Source: Dysgonomonas mossii (GTDB lineage Bacteria > Bacteroidota > Bacteroidia > Bacteroidales > Dysgonomonadaceae). Taken from it: a stretch of DNA of 64,000 bases. The first letter of the stretch is position 1, and each line of letters starts with the position of its first letter. The translations under genes were made by a program, and so were the position numbers. The stretch lies in the NCBI RefSeq assembly GCF_004569505.1, contig NZ_SPPK01000003.1:62001-126000 (forward strand). The letters run 5' to 3'. A model generated the notes under the pieces. The model did no database searches, was not told the origin of the DNA, and was given only the letters and a program-made list of their open reading frames with translations. Shown piece by piece: positions 56,536 to 64,000 of the stretch.

Positions 56536-56763
56536 CTAATCTATTACATTATTTTCTTGAATTGCTTCGACTTGTTCTCTTATCCAATCATAAGATTCTT
56601 TACAATACTCGACTTGGTAAGGATAGTTATTATATCCTTTAGTAATAATTGAAATTTTACAGCCACCATCCTCTTCTTTTTCAATTCTAAATATATGAGA
56701 AATATTCAATAATGACTTTTCTTTCCCATCTGAACTCGTAATTTCTATAAATTTATTTTCCAT
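56536..56763 (-). CDS. Small protein of unknown function
   Basis: 75 residues, acidic. It opens MENKFIEITSSDGKEKSLLN and alternates short strands with charged turns (ISHIFRIEKEEDGGCKISII), suggesting a small beta domain followed by one helix (SYDWIREQVEAIQENN). No family recognised. It is divergent from tamL across about 170 bases and in an operon with the coiled-coil gene. Confidence 0.6.
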   Translation of the reverse strand: MENKFIEITSSDGKEKSLLNISHIFRIEKEEDGGCKISIITKGYNNYPYQVEYCKESYDWIREQVEAIQENNVID

Positions 56764-56910
56764 ATTCTATAATGTTAAATTATTTGTATAATCTCAAAAT
56801 TAGTAAAATAAGGGATATAAATATTCTATCATATAAATATGTTACAAACATCCCATTAAATATTTATACGAATCAGTTGTTGAAACTATTCGCTGATTTA
56901 TTAAACATTA

Positions 56911-56918
56911 TATCTTTG
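56911..56918 (+). promoter_or_regulatory. -7 box before tamL
   Basis: TATCTTTG, 19 bases before the ATG at 56938; fits TAnnTTTG. Confidence 0.5.
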
Positions 56919-56937
56919 TTGTATGTTAATATTTGTA

Positions 56938-59250
56938 ATGAAAAAAGTTTTATCCATATCATTTATCCTTGTTTTAATTCTTACGGCATGTTCTACTACC
57001 AAAAACATTCCGGACGGAAGCTATTTGTTGGATGATTTTACCATAAAGCATGATACAAAGAATGCAACCTCTGACTTGGAAGATTTTGTTCGCCAACAAC
57101 CAAACACAACACTGCCCCTTCTGGGAAAGGTAACCCTAAAAATATACAATATAGCCGGAAGCGATTCTTCATGGATAAATAGGAATATCCGTAAACTAGG
57201 AGCACCGCCTGTAATATATAGCTCGGGACAAACTTGGCAATCAAGGAACCAACTTCTTAAACAGTTGAATAACCAAGGATATTTGAATGCCGAGGCAGAT
57301 ACTATATTGAAGATAAAAGGGAAGAAAATATCTGTAACGTACGACCTTAAAGGAGGTAAACCCTATACTGTGCGTGACTATAAATATACGCTTAGCGATA
57401 CCACTATGACTCGCATTTTGACACGTATCCCGATGAAACCTTACATAACGTCTGGGGATATGTTTGATATGGAGCTCCTTGAGGAAGAAAGGCAAAGAGT
57501 GAATAGTATAATGCGAAATGTGGGTTACTATAACTTTTCGAAAGAATATCTCTATTTCAAAGTGGATTCTACACTCAACTCACATCAGGTAGATTTATTT
57601 CTGGATGTATACCCTGCAAAAGATAGTTTGCCTTACCCTCGTTATAAAATAAACAATGTAACGATAATATCCGGCTTGAATTCAACTGCTGATGCAAGAG
57701 GGCAAAATGATGGATTGGTGAGTGCAAACAGGTGGTTCTTTAGGAATGCAGATACTGTGGACTATAAAGGAATAAAAATTATCAGGGGACGAAATAATTT
57801 CTTACGAAGTTCTACCATTGTTCGAAATAATTATCTGCGTAAAGGAAGCTATTTCTCAGATATGGCTCTTAATGGTACATACGAGGCATATACCAAAATG
57901 GGAGCGATAAAGCAGGCAAATATATCTGTAGCCCCATCGACTCAAGATAGCACTCATTTGCTGGATGCAACGATAGTCTTGCTGCCGGCTAATGCCCATT
58001 GGTTTAAGGCTGGACTTGATGGGACTAATTCGGCAGGAGATATCGGTATTGCCCCAAGTATAACATATCAGCATCAGAATCTTTTTAATGGAGGGGAGCA
58101 ATTCAATATAAAGCTGAAAGGGGCCTATGAGTTTATTGCCGGAAAGGAGAAGAATGACTTGTTGAATCAAAACTTCTATGAGTATGGGATAGAAACCGGA
58201 CTTACCTTTCCGATGTTCTTGTTTCCTTGGCTGAAAAAAAGTTGGAGAGAACAGCCTTCCGCTTCTACCAGAGTCTCTGTTGGTCTTACCAATCAGCATC
58301 GTAAGGAATATACACGTCAGTTCTTCAATACTTCATTGAATTACGGTTGGTCTACATACAATAATAGATTGCGTCACACTCTTGATCTGTTTGATATTAA
58401 CTTCATGCGGATGCCAAGTATGTCTGACGATTTTAAAAAATATCTTGACGATGACAAGAATGCCTTGCTACGAGAGAGCTATCGAGATCAACTCGTTTCG
58501 CGCATGGCATATACCATTACGCTAGTGAATGCACGGCGATTGAATGCACTCTATCCGACATATGCTATCCGAAGTTCTATTGAATTTGCGGGAGGGTTGC
58601 CTCGACTTGTTACCACTCTGAATGGAGCAAAAGTTGATCAGGAAACAGGGCAGAAAAAGATATTGGGTGTTGCCTATGCCGAATATATAAAAGGTAGTGT
58701 AGAATATTCCCGAACTTTTTATTTCTCAAAAATACATTCATTGGCTTATCGTGTCGGGCTCGGTTTAGCTCACCCTTATGGTAATTCGGATGTCTTGCCT
58801 TTCGAAAGGAGATTTTTTGCCGGAGGAGCAAACAGTATCAGGGGGTGGAGTACCCGATCTCTTGGTCCGGGATCTTATAGACGTGCCGAAAAAACAGAAA
58901 GTGATTTTGTAAACCAGACAGGGGATATGAAGCTCGAATTTAGTATAGAGAATAGATATAAGCTGACACCTCTTTTCGAATTTGCTCAGTTTATTGATGC
59001 CGGCAATGTTTGGACTTTAAAGAATTATGAAACTCAACCCGGAGGACAATTTGAATTCAAGAACTTTTATAAAGAAATTGGCGTTTCGTACGGATTGGGT
59101 ATTCGCTTAGATTTGAGTTTTCTGTTATTACGTTTTGATGCAGGTATGAAAGCGTATGATCCGGGGCTTCTACAATCTGAACGATTTGTATTGTTCAAGC
59201 CGCGATTAAACCGCATGGCATGGCATTTTGGTATAGGATATCCATTCTAA
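56938..59250 (+). CDS. tamL: BamA/TamA-like outer-membrane lipoprotein (TamL)
   Basis: I use the ATG at 56938 (770 residues), which gives a clean signal MKKVLSISFILVLILTACST with lipobox LTAC. Residues ~30-320 hold POTRA-like repeats (LKQLNNQGYLNAEADT, LKGGKPYTVRDYKYTLSDT), and the C-terminal ~400 residues are an Omp85 barrel with the FFAGGANSIRGWSTRSLGPG motif near residue 630 (the conserved VRGF-type loop) and a terminal Phe. Bacteroidetes use this lipid-anchored TamA homologue, TamL, for outer-membrane assembly with TamB; no TamB is next to it here. Followed by a strong terminator. Confidence 0.88.
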   Translation: MKKVLSISFILVLILTACSTTKNIPDGSYLLDDFTIKHDTKNATSDLEDFVRQQPNTTLPLLGKVTLKIYNIAGSDSSWINRNIRKLGAPPVIYSSGQTWQSRNQLLKQLNNQGYLNAEADTILKIKGKKISVTYDLKGGKPYTVRDYKYTLSDTTMTRILTRIPMKPYITSGDMFDMELLEEERQRVNSIMRNVGYYNFSKEYLYFKVDSTLNSHQVDLFLDVYPAKDSLPYPRYKINNVTIISGLNSTADARGQNDGLVSANRWFFRNADTVDYKGIKIIRGRNNFLRSSTIVRNNYLRKGSYFSDMALNGTYEAYTKMGAIKQANISVAPSTQDSTHLLDATIVLLPANAHWFKAGLDGTNSAGDIGIAPSITYQHQNLFNGGEQFNIKLKGAYEFIAGKEKNDLLNQNFYEYGIETGLTFPMFLFPWLKKSWREQPSASTRVSVGLTNQHRKEYTRQFFNTSLNYGWSTYNNRLRHTLDLFDINFMRMPSMSDDFKKYLDDDKNALLRESYRDQLVSRMAYTITLVNARRLNALYPTYAIRSSIEFAGGLPRLVTTLNGAKVDQETGQKKILGVAYAEYIKGSVEYSRTFYFSKIHSLAYRVGLGLAHPYGNSDVLPFERRFFAGGANSIRGWSTRSLGPGSYRRAEKTESDFVNQTGDMKLEFSIENRYKLTPLFEFAQFIDAGNVWTLKNYETQPGGQFEFKNFYKEIGVSYGLGIRLDLSFLLLRFDAGMKAYDPGLLQSERFVLFKPRLNRMAWHFGIGYPF

Positions 59251-59262
59251 GTAATATGTATA

Positions 59263-59302
59263 AAACAACAAAGCCAATCCGTTATGATTGGCTTTGTTGT
59301 TT
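59263..59302. terminator. Bidirectional terminator after tamL
   Basis: A 17-bp perfect stem (AAACAACAAAGCCAATC with GATTGGCTTTGTTGTTT) around six bases, between convergent tamL and the hydrolase gene. Confidence 0.87.
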
Positions 59303-59319
59303 ATATTCAGTCTTATCGG

Positions 59320-60360
59320 TTAATTGTCTATTCCTTGGAATTTGAAAGGCTTGGCATCTATAAAGTCTTTGATTGTGTTTCCTGAATAGGAATTTCCGTT
59401 TACCAAATCAAGCATCTTTACCGGAGCTTTTTCCGAAAAATTTATGTCTTTGAAATCAACCCAAACTACATTCGGATATAGTGTCGATTCGAAATAATAC
59501 ACTTTGTTCTTCTGATCCGCAACTGTTCTCCATCTTGTAGAAGAAATATTCGGCTCATTTGGTGTAGTTATACCATAAGGAACAGAAGCATTGCGAATAA
59601 CACTAAACACACTGGCTACAGCGATACGTGTATCGTCTGTTTGAGGAATGGTGTTAATATAATAAGATGCTCTTACAAAACGGTCTGCTGCACGGTTTGT
59701 GCCGGGAAGGAATGTTAGTCCTCCAATATTTTTCCAATAATCGTTTAATGCCAATTGCTGATCGAAAACAGGCGAATTGGTCATTACCTGATATGATCTG
59801 TCGTGGTGTATTTTCAATTCTCCGTTGATATACTCAAATATAGCATTATCGCCTGTGGCATCGGATATAGATAAGTGTAAAGTAGCCATACGGGAACCAT
59901 CATGCATCATGTCGGATATGACTTCGAAATCTCTCTTCTCCATTGCTGTAACCGCTTCGCCTACTGTTCCAAAGTTGTCGAGCATATATTGCACCCAAGC
60001 GGCGATTGACAATGCGGGTTTCTTGCCATCCCAATTCGGATACGAAGATTCCGCTAACCAAAGAAGATTGGCTACCAGCCCTTTCTCATTCATACCATCG
60101 GTGCTACAGATATCATAGGCAGAGGCTATAACACTGCCGTACTTTGAAGTCCATTTCATAGGATTTTTGCCCACTTCGCCACTACGTTCCATTCCTCTTG
60201 GGAATATCCAAAGGTTGCTACGGCTGTCCTCTTTCCAGTCCATAGAACGGGCTGTGAGGATCGTGTTGTTTGGCCCTTGATAAACAACTCGTGTACAAGC
60301 ATCTATTCTGCCAAACTGAAGCGCAAGAATGAAGCTAAGAACAATACCAAACTTTTTCAT
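59320..60360 (-). CDS. Choloylglycine hydrolase family protein (Ntn hydrolase)
   Basis: 346 residues. A signal peptide ends before DACTRVVYQG: Cys22 would become the N-terminal nucleophile once processed, as in bile salt hydrolases and penicillin V acylases. GNNTI-type ILTARSMDWKED follows with the Arg and Asp typical of the family, and Asn in MTNSPVFDQQ near residue 195. Gram-negative members are often periplasmic penicillin V acylase-like and may degrade acyl-homoserine lactones; bile salt activity cannot be assumed. Single gene. Confidence 0.9.
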   Translation of the reverse strand: MKKFGIVLSFILALQFGRIDACTRVVYQGPNNTILTARSMDWKEDSRSNLWIFPRGMERSGEVGKNPMKWTSKYGSVIASAYDICSTDGMNEKGLVANLLWLAESSYPNWDGKKPALSIAAWVQYMLDNFGTVGEAVTAMEKRDFEVISDMMHDGSRMATLHLSISDATGDNAIFEYINGELKIHHDRSYQVMTNSPVFDQQLALNDYWKNIGGLTFLPGTNRAADRFVRASYYINTIPQTDDTRIAVASVFSVIRNASVPYGITTPNEPNISSTRWRTVADQKNKVYYFESTLYPNVVWVDFKDINFSEKAPVKMLDLVNGNSYSGNTIKDFIDAKPFKFQGIDN

Positions 60361-60497
60361 AATTAGATTGAAGTTTATGAGTGAATTACTCTCTATTTAA
60401 CAATTTAACTTAAATGAAAGTTTCGCATTATCCCTATTTTATCCTAGTGATCTTATGCTTTCTCTTTTTTGAACGATTTTTTTTGAGTGAATAGAGG

Positions 60498-61835
60498 TTA
60501 TCGATCAAACTTCAACATTTCTCCTCTTACTTCGTTTACGGCTCCGTTTTCGAATGCAATTTTTCCGTTCAAGAATGTTTTTTCTATCGTGGTAGACATT
60601 GTTTCACCCTCTAGTGGAGCCCATTTGCATTTATACAGAATATTATCTTTAGTAATCGTATATGGTTTATTGGGGTTTACGAGTACAAGGTCTGCAAAGT
60701 ACCCTTTGCGGATGTATCCTCGTTTATGTATTTGGAACATTACAGCAGGAGCGTGGCACATCTTATTTACAACCTGCTCTTTTGATATTTTTCCTTTTTT
60801 AGATAGTTCCAGCATCATCTGCAATGAGTGTTGAACCAAAGGTCCTCCCGATGCTGCTTTCGAAGCTCCTCCTACTTTTTCTTCTATCAGATGCGGAGCG
60901 TGATCTGTTGCTATCACATCTAGTTTTCCTTTTAGCAGGCCTTGCATAAGAGCTCCTCTGTCTTGCCGTGTCTTTACCGAAGGATTCCACTTTATGCGCG
61001 TGCCATACTTTGAATAGTCTTCGTCCGAAAACCAAAGGTGATGCACACACACTTCTCCGGTTATTTTTTTCTCTGTAAGCGGTTTAATATCAAACAAGCT
61101 GATTTCTTTCTCGGTAGAAAGGTGAAGAATGTGCAGGCGGGTCTGATACTTATCCGCTAGTTCGACAGCTTCGGCAGAAGAGCGATAGCATGCCTCTGCG
61201 CTACGTATGAGCGGGTGGTACTGAATTGGTATATCTCCACCGAATTCTGCTTTATATTTTGCCAGATTTTCTCTGATGATCTCTTCTTTTTCGCAGTGTG
61301 TAGCAATGAGCATGTCTATTTCGGCAAAAATAGCTTGCAATACTTTCTTGTCATCTACAAGCATATTGCCGGTTGACGATCCCATAAAGACTTTTACTCC
61401 ACATACTTCTTTTTGGTTTACCTTCTTTAGTTCGGCGAGGTTGTCGTTTGTAGCACCCATATAGAAGGAGTAGTTTGCGTAGGACTTTTGTGCGCCTATC
61501 TCAAACTTTTGTTCCAGTAATTCTATGGTTGTCGTTTGCGGGTTTGTGTTTGGCATTTCCATAAAGGACGTTACTCCACCTGCTATCGCAGCACGGCTTT
61601 CGCTCGCAATATCTCCCTTGTGAGTTAGTCCCGGCTCACGAAAGTGCACCTGATCGTCTATTACTCCCGGAAGCAACCATAAATCTTTGGCATCTATTAC
61701 TGTTGCTTTGTTGAGAATTGTTTCAGGAACTTCTTCCGATCTATATATTTCAGATATAATGTCTTTTTCTATCAATACGGAGCCTACAAATGAAGTTCCT
61801 TCGTTGATAATGGTGGCTTTATGTATTAGTATCAT
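60498..61835 (-). CDS. pyrC: Dihydroorotase
   Basis: I use the ATG at 61835 (445 residues, [10 protein letters not shown]); the open frame runs 26 residues further, but that part is a hydrophobic stretch out of place in a cytosolic enzyme. The metal-binding HxH variant is [10 protein letters not shown] near residue 60, with the Lys in [10 protein letters not shown] near 145, His in HLSTEKE, and the catalytic Asp in IATDHAPH near 305. It closes carbamoyl aspartate to dihydroorotate in pyrimidine synthesis. Of the two common types it resembles the class I (PyrC-like, amidohydrolase) form of Bacteroidetes. Confidence 0.94.
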   Translation of the reverse strand: MILIHKATIINEGTSFVGSVLIEKDIISEIYRSEEVPETILNKATVIDAKDLWLLPGVIDDQVHFREPGLTHKGDIASESRAAIAGGVTSFMEMPNTNPQTTTIELLEQKFEIGAQKSYANYSFYMGATNDNLAELKKVNQKEVCGVKVFMGSSTGNMLVDDKKVLQAIFAEIDMLIATHCEKEEIIRENLAKYKAEFGGDIPIQYHPLIRSAEACYRSSAEAVELADKYQTRLHILHLSTEKEISLFDIKPLTEKKITGEVCVHHLWFSDEDYSKYGTRIKWNPSVKTRQDRGALMQGLLKGKLDVIATDHAPHLIEEKVGGASKAASGGPLVQHSLQMMLELSKKGKISKEQVVNKMCHAPAVMFQIHKRGYIRKGYFADLVLVNPNKPYTITKDNILYKCKWAPLEGETMSTTIEKTFLNGKIAFENGAVNEVRGEMLKFDR

Positions 61836-62101
61836 ATTGGAGATATTTCTTGCAAAGATAAGAAAAAGGAATATTATTGAAAGGAAGTTGCAAATTACTA
61901 TCAGTGAAATCAATCGTAATAGAATTTAGGTTATGCGATAGTGGTAATAGGTGTGTGTATTTTATTAGCTATTGTGGTTTTTCATAGTTTGGAATATAGT
62001 ATTTTGTAACTTGCGGAGTGTGATATTTATTCTTGTTCAAAAAGAGATTTGTTTCTTTATTGTATTAATTTTATAAGGATTTAAAGTTTTTCCAATCTAA
62101 A

Positions 62102-62755
62102 TTATAAAGAATCTAATTGTAAAATTAGCCTATTAAATCCATAATTATGAACTGAACAGTCTTTGATATTTCTTTTTTTCTTTAATTTTTTAAGAATCTT
62201 CTGATATGTTTTTTGTGCATTAGGTGAGTTTTTATCTTTTTCAGGAATATGTCCATCGCCTTGTGCATGAAGTTTCTGATTTAGCTTATCAATACAACCT
62301 GTAGTTTTACATTTATCGTTATTAGTGCAATAAAGTGGTAATAACCAACATTCTATTTCTTCAATACAGATCGCAAAAATTATATTGTCCTTATATTTAT
62401 TAAATTCACCCTCTGATAAAGATTTCAAGAGTCTATCTTTTACCTCATCGTAAATTTCACTCTGAAGTTTTGCAATATTTGCTCCTTTTGTCTTTTTTAT
62501 ATCATAACCACTTTCTTCACAAGCATCAGTATCTATTTGTATAACAATAAAATCATTAAATGACAGTATCTTTTCAAATTTTTCACTACAGCATACAGAT
62601 AAAACATTCATCCATCCACCATATCCAACTTGTTTACCTTTATTGTTGATTTCAGGTTCTACCGGATTTACAACAACATCTCCCAAGTATCTTTCTAATA
62701 AATAACTTATTATTGTCTGTTCAGATACACCTTCTGCGATAACACCTATATTCAT
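62102..62755 (-). CDS. TOPRIM-like protein (DUF4276-like), candidate defence effector
   Basis: 217 residues. The layout fits a small TOPRIM nuclease: a Glu in VIAEGVSEQTII (residues 5-16), then IQIDTDA with the DxD at 75-77, then IEEIECWLLP near 131-140, as in DUF4276 proteins found next to AAA ATPases. The C-terminus is Lys-rich (KILKKLKKKR near 186-195), which may bind nucleic acid. Its ATG lies nine bases after the ATPase gene's stop, so both are one transcript with the ATPase first. Comparable two-gene systems are PARIS (AriA/AriB), AbiL and RloAB. The family assignment rests on motif order, not a search. Confidence 0.66.
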   Translation of the reverse strand: MNIGVIAEGVSEQTIISYLLERYLGDVVVNPVEPEINNKGKQVGYGGWMNVLSVCCSEKFEKILSFNDFIVIQIDTDACEESGYDIKKTKGANIAKLQSEIYDEVKDRLLKSLSEGEFNKYKDNIIFAICIEEIECWLLPLYCTNNDKCKTTGCIDKLNQKLHAQGDGHIPEKDKNSPNAQKTYQKILKKLKKKRNIKDCSVHNYGFNRLILQLDSL

Positions 62756-62764
62756 GATAACTAT

Positions 62765-64000
62765 TTAAAAGTTTTTAGGTAATCCACCTAAATATCCCTT
62801 CAGCCAAGCCTCAGATAACGGTAAATCTTCTTTTTCCTTTGATTTATATTCAACACGATTAACTTGTGTATGCCCGTCTAAATTCCGTCTAATCACAAAT
62901 AAACGTTCATCTTCATTGTTAATATCCAAACCGTCCAATATAGAAGGGTTATGTGTTGTTATTAATACCTGTTTATCATATTTTTTTGCCAACTCAATTA
63001 GACGCCGAGTTATTTCTCTACACATTTTTGGATTGAAAGAAGTTTCAAGATTATCTATAGCAAAAAATTTGGGAGTGTCTTCTGATATGAATAATGTAGT
63101 ATAGAATAAAAGGAATAAAAATCCTTCATTTGTACTATTTTGGTCAAAATACTTTATCGTTTCTCCTATATATTGGTCTTTTATTTGTATTGTATAATCA
63201 TTTGATATTTGGCTTTTTGGAATATTCATTCCTTCAAACCAATCAAGTATAGCAAGGTTATCTTTTAATGCTTTAAAGAATTTCTTAGCATCTTTCCTCT
63301 GAGACATTTCTTTCAGGTATCTAAATAAGCCTTCTCCCCTAATTCCTAAAGGATATGTCCTATAATCAGAAAAACTGCGTAACATTGATTCTTCAGGTGC
63401 ATAAATTAGATAATCAGAAAGAATTGGTTTTTCTATAAATTCCTTTCTGACATACCTATATAAATTAGGGCATGCTTTTGATACCTCTTCGTAATTCTCA
63501 ATTATTCTATCCAATGTTTGAGCAAAAAGATTCTTATCTTCAATTCTCTGTGTTTTAAACATAGTGTTTTCATAAACCGCAAATAAATCTTTATCAAATA
63601 TCCTTTCAAACTCACAAATTTCTTTCCTTAACTCAGCTATTTTAGGGATAATCTGATAAACCTTCTTTTTATTTCTGAGTAAAGCCTTTATAATTCCCAA
63701 TGTATGAATTTCATCTAAATAATCAATTCGATTATACCATCTTGGTGGCTTTGCAGAAGAATCATAACTTAAAAAGTAAAATGATTGATATTTATTCTCT
63801 TCTCGACATAATATTCTTATTGAATCATCTTTTGGATTGCTAAAAGCTGAAACCATAAGTTTAGGTTCGACAACACGCACTCCTCTATTCTGAAAATATT
63901 CAAAGTCGAGCCTATCACTACTTGCTGCTGCTGCTAATGCTATCCCTTCTAATATGTTAGATTTACCACAACCATTTTCACCAATTAAGACATTAAATCT
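62765..64000 (-). CDS. AAA/ABC-type ATPase of a two-gene module, 5' end cut
   Basis: 411 residues are visible; the true start is beyond the right edge. Frame continuity from 63880 up to 64000 is open, and residues 7-15 of the visible part spell the Walker A GENGCGKSN. Walker B is PKFFAIDNLETSFNP near visible residues 312-326, with Asn where the catalytic Glu would usually be, followed by the H-loop VLITTHNPSILDGLD. The ABC signature is weak (STNEGFLFLLFY). The end LSEAWLKGYLGGLP also occurs in related AAA_21 ATPases, as I recall. It lies just upstream of the TOPRIM gene; the family is SMC/RecF-like and typical of phage-defence ATPases. Confidence 0.78.
   Translation of the reverse strand, partial: RFNVLIGENGCGKSNILEGIALAAAASSDRLDFEYFQNRGVRVVEPKLMVSAFSNPKDDSIRILCREENKYQSFYFLSYDSSAKPPRWYNRIDYLDEIHTLGIIKALLRNKKKVYQIIPKIAELRKEICEFERIFDKDLFAVYENTMFKTQRIEDKNLFAQTLDRIIENYEEVSKACPNLYRYVRKEFIEKPILSDYLIYAPEESMLRSFSDYRTYPLGIRGEGLFRYLKEMSQRKDAKKFFKALKDNLAILDWFEGMNIPKSQISNDYTIQIKDQYIGETIKYFDQNSTNEGFLFLLFYTTLFISEDTPKFFAIDNLETSFNPKMCREITRRLIELAKKYDKQVLITTHNPSILDGLDINNEDERLFVIRRNLDGHTQVNRVEYKSKEKEDLPLSEAWLKGYLGGLPKNF

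Noticed and set aside
56772..57035. 87-residue open frame before tamL
   Set aside because: It overlaps the -7 box and signal peptide of tamL in another frame and has no recognisable features.
61836..61913. 26-residue hydrophobic extension of dihydroorotase
   Set aside because: A signal or membrane helix makes no sense for the cytosolic enzyme; the ATG at 61835 starts at the conserved first strand.

Overview
The window looks like chromosomal DNA of a Bacteroidales bacterium, probably Dysgonomonas or a close relative. The evidence is low GC, TAnnTTTG-type -7 promoter boxes close to start codons, PorX, TamL, DUF4251 and DUF3127 proteins, many lipoproteins with a Cys lipobox, and a fused aspartokinase-homoserine dehydrogenase. 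The genus is an inference. I saw no rRNA, tRNA, CRISPR array or insertion sequence. Almost all of the window is ordinary housekeeping sequence; the accessory-looking parts are a low-GC patch at 55.8-56.9 kb and the right edge (62.1-64.0 kb).

Layout. 0-9.3 kb: a minus-strand nucleotide and genome maintenance block (cutC, mnmG, apt, uvrC, then dtd, a MazG-like pyrophosphohydrolase and deoC). It is interrupted by an AraC-methyltransferase fusion, a divergent SDR gene and an HdeD-like membrane protein. A pair of parS-like sites lies between mnmG and apt. 9.5-17.8 kb: EamA exporter, PBP4-type carboxypeptidase, AI-2E family permease, DUF3127 protein with an SSB-like tail, rpsO, argB and two small outer-membrane barrels. 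17.8-28.6 kb: thrC, a SIS-only sugar isomerase, an operon rpoN-PAP2-gcvH-purE, a DNA glycosylase with a peptide transporter, and an MFS carrier. 28.8-38 kb: coaBC, a 1280-residue AsmA-like protein built of repeated modules, a radical SAM protein, an aldo/keto reductase and a tyrosine phenol-lyase/tryptophanase family enzyme. 38-46.5 kb: GH18 lipoprotein, PorX, tsaE, a large outer-membrane barrel protein, glyS and an FKBP lipoprotein. 46.5-56 kb: apgM and thrA (threonine synthesis), S41 protease, Sua5/YrdC protein, fabI, a Dabb lipoprotein and a YgiQ radical SAM protein. 56.2-62 kb: two small unknown genes, TamL, a choloylglycine-hydrolase-family enzyme and pyrC. 62.1-64 kb: a two-gene module of a TOPRIM-like protein (DUF4276-like) and an AAA/ABC ATPase cut by the window end.

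How genes work together. thrA, apgM and thrC together could make threonine from aspartate if ApgM supplies the missing homoserine kinase; asd is not in the window. tsaE and the Sua5/YrdC protein belong to the same tRNA t6A pathway. mnmG, dtd, glyS and rpsO serve translation. TamL, PBP4, the AsmA-like protein, the barrel proteins and PorX serve the envelope. The ATPase-TOPRIM pair is the best candidate for a phage-defence system. The most unexplained non-coding signal is a roughly 50-bp element seen three times between genes (near 15.46, 30.16 and 37.82 kb), built on an AAAGTGACA/TGTCACTTT core.
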